This document shows positions 1 through 5,366 of a DNA stretch of 5,366 nucleotides, piece by piece (within the stretch, counting starts at the first letter, position 1; each line of letters begins with the position of its first letter). The DNA is from an uncultured Blautia sp. (lineage in GTDB: Bacteria; Bacillota; Clostridia; Lachnospirales; Lachnospiraceae): positions 1 through 5,366 of the forward strand of contig CAKRKL010000128.1 in assembly GCA_934358405.1 (NCBI GenBank), given 5' to 3'. Below the pieces are notes generated by a model. That model worked only from the letters and a program-made list of their open reading frames with translations, was not told the origin of the DNA and did not search any database. The position numbers and the translations under genes are program-made.

Positions 1-554
1 TCCGGCAAAGCGGATAACAGTCTGTGCAGGCTATCACGGATCTGACTTGCACTTCCTCCCGGAAAATCCGTTCTGCCTACAGAACCGCAGAATAAGGTGT
101 CTCCGCTGAACAAAACGCCTTCCTCTTTCAAATAATAGCAGACACTTCCCCTGGTATGTCCCGGGGTATGAAGTATCTGAATGGAAAATCCGGCTGCTTC
201 AAATACCTGCAGATCATCCAGGAGTACATCCGGCTGTACGGAGCAGGAGTTTCCTATCTGGTCTGTCATATTTAAAGACGGCTCACGGAGCATTTCCTCT
301 TCCTGCCTGCAGACATAGACCTGGATATGATATCGTTCCCGCACTGCCTCCACTGCCATGATGTGGTCAAAATGTCCATGAGTAAGAAGAACCGCCACAG
401 GCTTCGCACCCATAGCTTCCACCTTCTGATATATTTTGGAGGGTGAAGCTGCAGGATCAATGATCAGTGCTTCACCTGTCTCTTTATTTTTTGCAATATA
501 ACAATTCGTATACACAGGACCAAGAACGCACTGCTGTAATTCAAGTTTGCTCAT
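1..554 (-). CDS. MBL-fold metallo-hydrolase, glyoxalase II-like (3' end cut by window edge)
   Basis: Probable zinc-dependent cytosolic hydrolase of the metallo-beta-lactamase fold, close in style to the YcbL/YqgX group of small glyoxalase-II-like proteins. Seen: 184 residues from ATG at 554. The N-terminus (LGPVYTNCYIA, residues 11-21) and an IIDPA strand (31-35) are typical. The metal-binding motif THGHFDH gives H59, H61, D63 and H64. A third-site histidine lies in TPGHT (H133), and the bridging aspartate is in SGDTLF (D152). GRTDFPGG (160-167) is a signature of this subgroup. The last metal-ligand histidine and roughly the final 20-25 residues lie beyond the left edge, since relatives are about 205-210 residues long. 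The start at 554 has AAAGGA six bases upstream. An in-frame ATG at 569 would add five residues, but its own AAAGGA is only two bases away. The gene lies 54 bp downstream of relA with no terminator visible, so it is probably co-transcribed. The substrate (S-lactoylglutathione-like thioester or other) is unknown. Family confidence is high, function low. Confidence 0.93.
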   Translation of the reverse strand, partial: MSKLELQQCVLGPVYTNCYIAKNKETGEALIIDPAASPSKIYQKVEAMGAKPVAVLLTHGHFDHIMAVEAVRERYHIQVYVCRQEEEMLREPSLNMTDQIGNSCSVQPDVLLDDLQVFEAAGFSIQILHTPGHTRGSVCYYLKEEGVLFSGDTLFCGSVGRTDFPGGSASQIRDSLHRLLSALP

Positions 555-560
555 ATCGTT

Positions 561-566
561 TCCTTT
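561..566 (-). promoter_or_regulatory. Ribosome binding site deciding the MBL hydrolase start
   Basis: AAAGGA on the minus strand lies six bases before ATG 554, good spacing for that start. A second identical AAAGGA (572-577) sits only two bases before an in-frame ATG at 569, which is too close for efficient initiation. This pair is the reason for choosing 554 over 569. The choice is inferred from spacing alone. Confidence 0.6.
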
Positions 567-608
567 CATTGTCCTTTGATTTATATCTGCAGATTTCTCC
601 AAGCTTTA

Positions 609-2942
609 TCAGCCTGTAGTTCTCTCCACATCTATAACACTCTCCAGCTGGCGGATCTTCTCAATGAGAGAATTCAGTTCTTCCTTACAGCTGACATTAA
701 AGCTTACAGAAATAGTGGCCTTCTCCTGTTTATTGGTGCGGCAGTTAATATTGCGGATATCAATCTTGCGCTCTGTAAAAATCTTGGAAATGTCCACCAG
801 AAGACCGGTACGGTTATTGGCATAAACATTGATTTCTGCCATATAATGCTCATCCTGCTTGGTCTCTGGCTCCTGCCATTCTGCCTCCAGAAGTCGGTTT
901 CTGTCCATCTCAGACATATTCATTACATTGACGCAATCCGTTCGGTGGATAGTAACGCCTCGACCTCTTGTCACATATCCCACGATTTCGTCTCCCGGGA
1001 TTGGATTGCAACATTTAGAAAAACGAACTGCCACATCATGTATCCCACGCACCACAATACCACTCTTACACTTAGCGTGATGATTCTTATCCTGATTCTC
1101 TGCTGATGCTGCTTCCAGAACCTCCTCATCTGTAAGGTTCTTCTTATTTTCTTTATCGTAAGCCTCTACAAGCTTATTGAATACCTGTCCCTCTTTCAGG
1201 CCTCCGTGTCCGATAGCAGCCAGTACAGATTCCCAGTCACGGAAGCCATACTTGCGCATGACAGCTTCCAGATACTGAGGCTTGGTATAATTGGCAAACT
1301 TAAAGCCCTTACTCTTGGCATACTGAGCCAGCATTTCCTTGCCCTTCAGAATATTATCTTCCTTCAGCTCCTTCTTAAACCACTGGTTGATCTTATTCTT
1401 CGCCTGGGTACTCTTTACTACCTTAAGCCAGTCCCGGCTTGGTCCCTGGGAATTCTGGGAAGTAATGATCTCAATACGGTCACCATTCTGGATCCGGTAC
1501 TCAATGGGAACCAGCTTGCCGTTTACACGGGCTCCTACCATCTTATTTCCTACAGCACTATGTACGCTGTACGCAAAGTCAATTGGTGTGGAACCGTTTG
1601 GAAGTGTCTTCACATCTCCCTGAGGGGTAAAACAATATACACTGTCTGCAAACAAATCCAGATCATTCTTGAGAAGGCTCATAAATTCCTTATTATCGGA
1701 CATGTCTCTTTGCCACTCCAGAATCTGGCGCAGCCAGTTTAATTTCTCTTCCTCACGGTTGCCGGAGGAGGACTTGCCGTCAGAGGCTTCTTTATATTTC
1801 CAATGCGCAGCAATACCATACTCTGCTGTCTTATGCATCTCAAAGGTTCGGATCTGGATCTCAAAGGGCTGCCCGTTTGGTCCGATCAAGGTAGTATGCA
1901 AGGACTGGTACATATTTGGCTTAGGCATCGCAATATAATCCTTAAATCGTCCGGGAATGGGCTTGTACATTTCATGGATCACACCAAGTGCTGCATAGCA
2001 GTCCTTTACCGTATCCACCAGAATACGAACTGCGAAAAGATCATAAATCTGGTCAATAGTCTTATTCTGGTTCACCATCTTCTTATAGATGCTGAAAAAA
2101 TGCTTCACTCGCCCGTCTACCTGTGCCTTAATGCCAGCCTCTACCATGTGCTGCTTCACTGTCTTTACAATGCTGCCCACAAATTCCTCACGGACACTTT
2201 TGCGAAGAGCCACCTTCTCTACCAGATCATAATATACATCCGGCTTCAGATACTTCAAGGAGAGATCATCTAGCTCTACCTTGATCTTGGAAATACCAAG
2301 ACGCTGGGCAATTGGCGCATAAATGTCCATGGTCTCCCTTGCCTTCTCCTTCTGCTTCTCAGGAGTCATATACTGAAGCGTGCGCATATTGTGAAGACGG
2401 TCTGCAAGCTTGATCAGAATAACACGGATGTCCTTGGCCATGGCAAGAAACATCTTGCGAAGGCTCTCTGCCTGCATTTCCACTTTGTCTTTCGAATAAG
2501 ACAGCTGTCCGATTTTGGTCACACCGTCAACCAGAAGAGCCACCTCAGGTCCGAATTCCTTTGTAATCTCCTCGCAAGTCATCCAGGTATCCTCCACAGC
2601 ATCGTGGAGAAGTCCTGCAACAATGGTCTCCTTATCCAGCTCCAGATCTGCCAGAATAATAGCTACACATAAAGGATGAATGATATAAGGCTCTCCGGAC
2701 TTTCTCTTCTGATCCTTGTGAGCTTCCCGCGCAGTCTCATATGCCTTCTGGATCAGCGTAATGTCTGTAGAAGGATGATATTTCTTAATGCTGGCGATCA
2801 GCTCATTATATAATACTTCAGGGCTTGTAAAGTCATGCATGGATTTCACAGCTGCGTCTGCTTTCTTCACAGATTCCAGCTTTTCCATGTCTTCCCGGGA
2901 CATTTCGGGTGCCCCGCCCTTCTCTGTAATAACATCAGCCAT
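609..2942 (-). CDS. relA: Bifunctional (p)ppGpp synthetase/hydrolase, long RSH protein (Rel)
   Basis: Makes (p)ppGpp from ATP and GDP/GTP during amino-acid starvation on the ribosome, and hydrolyses it otherwise. At 777 residues it has full RSH length. Domains in order: HD hydrolase (about 60-210) with R80, H89, H113-D114, E117-D118, D181 and N185 all present, so hydrolysis should be active; synthetase (about 270-385) with D301 in DLFAVRIL, the basic RFKD motif (332-335) typical of bifunctional Rel rather than the acidic motif of synthetase-only RelA, Y345 in YQSLHT and E361 in EIQIRT; TGS (about 433-493); a helical linker; a zinc-finger-like segment with C644, C645, H666 and C670; and a C-terminal ACT domain (about 700-775). 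ATG 2942 is preceded by AGGTG six bases away. About 36 charged residues precede the usual Rel start region, and M14 and M35 are alternatives with weaker ribosome sites. It lies 89 bp after apt and probably shares its transcript. Confidence 0.97.
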   Translation of the reverse strand: MADVITEKGGAPEMSREDMEKLESVKKADAAVKSMHDFTSPEVLYNELIASIKKYHPSTDITLIQKAYETAREAHKDQKRKSGEPYIIHPLCVAIILADLELDKETIVAGLLHDAVEDTWMTCEEITKEFGPEVALLVDGVTKIGQLSYSKDKVEMQAESLRKMFLAMAKDIRVILIKLADRLHNMRTLQYMTPEKQKEKARETMDIYAPIAQRLGISKIKVELDDLSLKYLKPDVYYDLVEKVALRKSVREEFVGSIVKTVKQHMVEAGIKAQVDGRVKHFFSIYKKMVNQNKTIDQIYDLFAVRILVDTVKDCYAALGVIHEMYKPIPGRFKDYIAMPKPNMYQSLHTTLIGPNGQPFEIQIRTFEMHKTAEYGIAAHWKYKEASDGKSSSGNREEEKLNWLRQILEWQRDMSDNKEFMSLLKNDLDLFADSVYCFTPQGDVKTLPNGSTPIDFAYSVHSAVGNKMVGARVNGKLVPIEYRIQNGDRIEIITSQNSQGPSRDWLKVVKSTQAKNKINQWFKKELKEDNILKGKEMLAQYAKSKGFKFANYTKPQYLEAVMRKYGFRDWESVLAAIGHGGLKEGQVFNKLVEAYDKENKKNLTDEEVLEAASAENQDKNHHAKCKSGIVVRGIHDVAVRFSKCCNPIPGDEIVGYVTRGRGVTIHRTDCVNVMNMSEMDRNRLLEAEWQEPETKQDEHYMAEINVYANNRTGLLVDISKIFTERKIDIRNINCRTNKQEKATISVSFNVSCKEELNSLIEKIRQLESVIDVERTTG

Positions 2943-2948
2943 AATTTA

Positions 2949-2953
2949 CACCT
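2949..2953 (-). promoter_or_regulatory. Ribosome binding site of relA
   Basis: AGGTG on the minus strand lies six bases before ATG 2942 and matches part of the Shine-Dalgarno complement AGGAGGTGA. It supports the long start of Rel over M14 or M35. It is a moderate, not strong, site, which would fit modest translation of a large regulatory enzyme; that last point is inference. Confidence 0.55.
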
Positions 2954-2970
2954 GCCTGTTTTAGTACTAT

Positions 2971-3021
2971 CTGCGCCAGCATTTGCCCTCATGATCCATG
3001 ACCGGCAATATGGCGAAACAG
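2971..3021 (-). other. Nested three-tier inverted repeat between apt and relA (predicted RNA hairpin)
   Basis: Three perfect 5-bp stems are nested on one axis: CGCCA (2974-2978) with TGGCG (3011-3015), TTGCC (2983-2987) with GGCAA (3004-3008), and TCATG (2989-2993) with CATGA (2997-3001) around a 3-base loop. The internal loops are small (4/2 and 1/2 bases). An outer CTG (2971-2973) can pair with CAG (3019-3021) across a 3-base bulge. No run of T follows on either strand, so this is not a standard intrinsic terminator. It fills about half of the 89-bp apt-relA gap and ends about 17 bp before the relA ribosome site. Possible roles are mRNA processing or stability, or tuning relA expression relative to apt. 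The pairing is directly visible; the role is inference. Confidence 0.65.
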
Positions 3022-3031
3022 ATTCCTCTAC

Positions 3032-3556
3032 TTATTTTCCTTCGTAACAAATCACAGAAGCCACATCATATTTCTCCAGCTTCTTACGTCCCTCAAGACC
3101 TGCAAGCTCCATGAGGAATACGATCTTGACAACCTCACCGCCCAACTGCTCGATCAGCTTCGCAGCAGCCTCAACAGTACCGCCTGTAGCAATCAGATCA
3201 TCGATGATTACAACCTTCTGTCCTGGCTTAATGGCATCCTTATGGATCTCGATCTCTGCCTTGCCATATTCCAGGTCGTAGCTTGCAGAAATTGTCTCAC
3301 ATGGAAGCTTTCCCTTCTTACGAACCGGAACAAATGGCTTGTGAAGATTGTAAGCGATTGGCATTCCGAAAATAAACCCACGTGATTCAGTGCCTACCAC
3401 CACATCTACGTCAACATCCTTCAGACAAGCCTGCATGGAATCAATTGCAAGCTTCAGACCGTCTGCATCCTGAAGGATACTTGTCACATCTCTGAAAATT
3501 ATTCCCGGTTCCGGAAAATCCGGTATGCTTCTTACATATTCCTCTATTCTTTTCAT
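3032..3556 (-). CDS. apt: Adenine phosphoribosyltransferase
   Basis: Cytosolic purine salvage enzyme that converts adenine and PRPP to AMP and pyrophosphate. At 174 residues it has the usual length for bacterial Apt. Seen: the N-terminal IPDFPEPGIIFRD segment (11-23) characteristic of Apt; ESRGF (57-61) at the active site; a basic stretch RKKGKLP (79-85) in the catalytic loop region; and the PRPP-binding loop VVIIDDLIATGGT (115-127) with paired aspartates D119-D120 and the ATGGT phosphate-binding turn. ATG 3556 is chosen because GAGGAGG lies six bases upstream and the protein starts exactly where relatives do. The reading frame stays open to a TTG at 3661, but those 35 codons run through the promoter and leader and do not look like Apt. 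The gene sits between recJ and relA with its own promoter upstream. Confidence 0.97.
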   Translation of the reverse strand: MKRIEEYVRSIPDFPEPGIIFRDVTSILQDADGLKLAIDSMQACLKDVDVDVVVGTESRGFIFGMPIAYNLHKPFVPVRKKGKLPCETISASYDLEYGKAEIEIHKDAIKPGQKVVIIDDLIATGGTVEAAAKLIEQLGGEVVKIVFLMELAGLEGRKKLEKYDVASVICYEGK

Positions 3557-3562
3557 AAAGAG

Positions 3563-3569
3563 CCTCCTC
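3563..3569 (-). promoter_or_regulatory. Strong ribosome binding site of apt
   Basis: GAGGAGG on the minus strand, six bases before ATG 3556, is a near-perfect Shine-Dalgarno sequence. It fixes the apt start against the longer open frame reaching 3661, and is the strongest ribosome site visible in the window. Confidence 0.85.
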
Positions 3570-3626
3570 AGATAAATGAATGTTAAGGGAAAGCAGCAGC
3601 CACCCCTGGCATCATAATTATTCTTT

Positions 3627-3655
3627 AGTATAACACTTTTTGCCTGTAGAATCAA
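3627..3655 (-). promoter_or_regulatory. Predicted sigma-A promoter of apt-relA (extended -10)
   Basis: On the minus strand TTGATT (3655-3650) is followed after exactly 17 bases by TATACT (3632-3627), with TG one base upstream of the -10 (extended -10, TGTTATACT). A perfect -35 hexamer TTGACA (3661-3656) lies immediately upstream, but at 23 bases from the -10 it is too far to serve this -10. The expected start point is near 3619-3621, giving a leader of about 64 nt before apt. This would let apt, relA and the MBL gene be transcribed independently of recJ. The motifs are seen directly; activity is inferred. Confidence 0.72.
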
Positions 3656-3669
3656 TGTCAAACCGACAT
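3655..3669 (-). repeat. Short inverted repeat overlapping the apt -35 region
   Basis: ATGTC (3655-3659) and GACAT (3665-3669) form a perfect 5-bp inverted repeat with a 5-base centre on the plus strand. It overlaps the outer edge of the predicted apt -35. Its position suits an operator, but the arms are short and could be chance. No known regulator box, including the PurR box, was recognised. Confidence 0.3.
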
Positions 3670-3716
3670 GCTCCCTGCAAATACTGCATTTTTCGTGGTT
3701 TTACATGATTATTCGC

Positions 3717-5366
3717 CTATGCACAGTAATTTTGTATAACAATTTGCAAAGATTCCCTTCCCATATAAGAATTGATTCTTGGATAATAGGTAACAGAAAT
3801 TGTCTCGTGGGATCTTGCAAAATCTGCAAACTCCTTTGCCTCGCCCCAGTAAAGACCATCCATCACAGTGCCTGAAGGATCCATCAGCTGCAGCTTTACT
3901 GTATTTTGATTCTTTCCATATATTCCCACTTTTAATACACGAAGATTTTTTTGGGCAAAAAGGGGCTTTGTATTTCCTTTTCCAAAAGGCTCCAGAACAG
4001 ACAGCTGTTCCACCAGTTCTTCGTTTATATAAGAAACCGGCATAGGAACATCGATTACAATTTTGGGAATCATATCTTCTTCTGTCAGGGTGCAGTTACG
4101 ATTAAGCATACGGCGGAATTCTTCTGCATTTTCTTCCTTAATGGAAAGACCGGCTGCCATAGGATGGCCGCCATATTGTATCAGAAGACTGTCGCATTTT
4201 ACCAGTTCCTCATACATGGAATAGCTTTCTGTAGATCTGCCGCTGCCCTTCAGGGATTTCTCGCCTCTTGTAAGAACAAAGGCAGGCTTGTGATATTTTT
4301 CCCGGATCCTTCCGGCAATTATTCCGGCAAGGCTTTCATGGCATTCCGGCAAAAACACCACCATTACTTTATCATTTTTAAGTTCACTGTTATCAATCAG
4401 ATGATACGCCTCTTCAGTTCCTTTTTCTGTCAGTGCTTTACGGCTGTCGTTCAGCGCTTTCAGGTCACCGGCAAGCTTTGCAGCCTCTGTTTCATCCTCT
4501 GACTGCAAAAGTGCCAAGGAACGCATTGCTGTATCCAGTCTTCCGCTTGCATTGATGCAGGGACCAAGCCGAAAGCCTATGTCATAAGAGCTGATTTTCT
4601 GGTCTTCCAGACCAATTGCACGAATCAGCGCTTTCAGTCCTTTGTTTTTGGTATGAGGCAAACGGGCAAGACCTTCCTTTACCAGTATACGGTTTTCTCC
4701 CTGGAGATCCATAATATCACCTACTGTAGCAATTGCTGCAGGCTCCAGAAAATCTTCCTTCTCGATTTCCGGAATTTTGTATTTCTGATAAAGAGCAAAT
4801 ACCAGCTTCATTGCCACTACGGCACCGCAGATATTTTTATTCGGATATGTACAGTCTGGCTGTTTGGGATTGATAACGGCATCCGCCGGTGGAAGAAGAT
4901 AGCTTCTTCCTTTTTTTGTATCTGTAAAAGGCACCTCATGGTGATCGGTCACCACCACTGTCATGCCCAGTTCCTTTGCATAAGCAATCTGAGCGGATGC
5001 GGAAATGCCGTTGTCGCAGGTCACAATAGTATCGATTCCATCTTCACGGGCTTTCTGGATCAGGTGATCATGAATCCCATAGCCATCTGCCACCCGGTCA
5101 GGAATATATGTGTCTGCATTTGCTCCAAGGCGTTTGAAGCCTTTGAGAAGAATATAAGTAGCCGTCACTCCGTCAATATCATAATCTCCTATAATCCGTA
5201 TTTTTGTCCCTGTATCTATTTTTCCGGAAATAATTTCCACTGCTTTATCAATATCCTTCAAAAGCTTCCAGGACGGAATATCTGCCAGAGTTCCGTTCAG
5301 ATACTCTTCAATTGCTTCATCGCCTGTTATATCTCTGTTGCGGATGATCCTTGCAATCACAGGATC
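3717..5366 (-). CDS. recJ: Single-stranded-DNA-specific exonuclease RecJ (5' end beyond window)
   Basis: 5'-to-3' single-strand DNA exonuclease used in recombinational repair, mismatch repair and replication-fork processing. 549 residues are visible up to TAG at 3717, and the frame is still open at the right edge. The first visible residues (DPVIARIIRNRDI) match an internal N-terminal segment of RecJ, so about 20-25 residues are missing and the GTG at 5360 is not the true start. Numbering from the first visible residue: DHH motifs GDYDIDG (60-66; D61, D63, D65), TCDNGIS (116-122; D118), TDHH (140-143) and GDIMD (216-220); GPCINASGR (268-276); DHHA1 domain with SLAGIIAGRI (345-354), GSGRS (374-378) and GGHPMAAG (399-406); and a C-terminal OB-like domain (about 436-549). 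All catalytic metal ligands appear intact. It is a short RecJ of the usual clostridial size, lacking the extra C-terminal domain of the roughly 786-residue B. subtilis protein. No clear terminator follows it, so read-through into apt is possible. Confidence 0.96.
   Translation of the reverse strand, partial: DPVIARIIRNRDITGDEAIEEYLNGTLADIPSWKLLKDIDKAVEIISGKIDTGTKIRIIGDYDIDGVTATYILLKGFKRLGANADTYIPDRVADGYGIHDHLIQKAREDGIDTIVTCDNGISASAQIAYAKELGMTVVVTDHHEVPFTDTKKGRSYLLPPADAVINPKQPDCTYPNKNICGAVVAMKLVFALYQKYKIPEIEKEDFLEPAAIATVGDIMDLQGENRILVKEGLARLPHTKNKGLKALIRAIGLEDQKISSYDIGFRLGPCINASGRLDTAMRSLALLQSEDETEAAKLAGDLKALNDSRKALTEKGTEEAYHLIDNSELKNDKVMVVFLPECHESLAGIIAGRIREKYHKPAFVLTRGEKSLKGSGRSTESYSMYEELVKCDSLLIQYGGHPMAAGLSIKEENAEEFRRMLNRNCTLTEEDMIPKIVIDVPMPVSYINEELVEQLSVLEPFGKGNTKPLFAQKNLRVLKVGIYGKNQNTVKLQLMDPSGTVMDGLYWGEAKEFADFARSHETISVTYYPRINSYMGRESLQIVIQNYCA

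Noticed and set aside
272..460. Minus-strand 62-codon open frame
   Set aside because: It is out of frame within the MBL hydrolase, which carries a clear metal-binding motif in its own frame.
576..1742. Plus-strand open frames of 176 and 178 codons (576-1106 and 1206-1742)
   Set aside because: They lie wholly opposite relA, whose protein is unambiguous across the whole span. Their translations have no recognisable domain and no ribosome site was seen; they are antisense shadows.
1803..2672. Plus-strand open frames at 1803-2273 and 2391-2672
   Set aside because: Both are antisense to conserved catalytic parts of relA, and their translations look random and rich in His, Leu and Ile.
2943..2970. 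Separate relA promoter
   Set aside because: A TACTAA-like hexamer is present, but no -35 at 16-18 bases was found; not supportable.
3557..3661. 35-codon N-terminal extension of Apt from TTG 3661
   Set aside because: The TTG is part of a -35-like hexamer, the extension crosses the predicted promoter and leader, and a near-perfect ribosome site serves ATG 3556.
3662..3716. Terminator after recJ
   Set aside because: Only a 4-bp TGCA/TGCA pairing is present, with no U-tract; too weak to call.
3951..4502. Plus-strand open frame of 183 codons
   Set aside because: It is antisense to the DHHA1/OB part of recJ; its composition is rich in Phe, His and Cys with no domain visible.
1..5366. Mobile element, phage, defence system or CRISPR
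   Set aside because: All coding space is taken by four conserved housekeeping genes in a known order; no transposase, direct repeat array or integration signature was seen.

Overview
The window is a stretch of housekeeping chromosome in which all four genes lie on the minus strand, so transcription runs from right to left. In transcription order they are recJ (its start lies beyond the right edge), apt, a long bifunctional relA/rel, and a glyoxalase-II-like metallo-beta-lactamase (MBL) fold hydrolase (its 3' end lies beyond the left edge). The order recJ-apt-relA-MBL hydrolase is a well-known conserved block in Clostridia and other Firmicutes. Moderate GC content, Shine-Dalgarno-led starts, a short RecJ and the protein sequences suggest an anaerobic gut-type clostridium, most likely Lachnospiraceae. 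This placement is inferred from gene order and protein style, not from a search.

Layout: 5366-3717 is recJ, a single-strand DNA exonuclease of the DHH family. 3716-3557 is a 160-bp gap holding a strong-looking extended -10 promoter, a short dyad next to its -35 and a roughly 64-nt leader before apt. 3556-3032 is apt. 3031-2943 is an 89-bp gap, about half of which is a three-tier nested inverted repeat with no U-tract; it looks like an RNA structure, not a terminator. 2942-609 is relA, with intact hydrolase and synthetase residues. 608-555 is a short 54-bp gap with two candidate in-frame starts for the next gene. 554-1 is the MBL hydrolase, lacking its C-terminus because the window ends.

How the genes fit together: Apt salvages adenine to AMP using PRPP, and Rel makes and degrades (p)ppGpp, so nucleotide salvage and the stringent response share a transcription unit. 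The internal promoter suggests that apt-relA-MBL can be expressed without recJ. The MBL hydrolase is probably a thioesterase or glyoxalase-II-type enzyme that travels with the operon; its substrate cannot be read from the sequence.

No mobile elements, CRISPR arrays, tRNA or rRNA genes, or signs of recent transfer were seen. The coding part is ordinary. The points most worth a second look are the nested hairpin between apt and relA and the promoter, dyad and possible leader peptide in front of apt.
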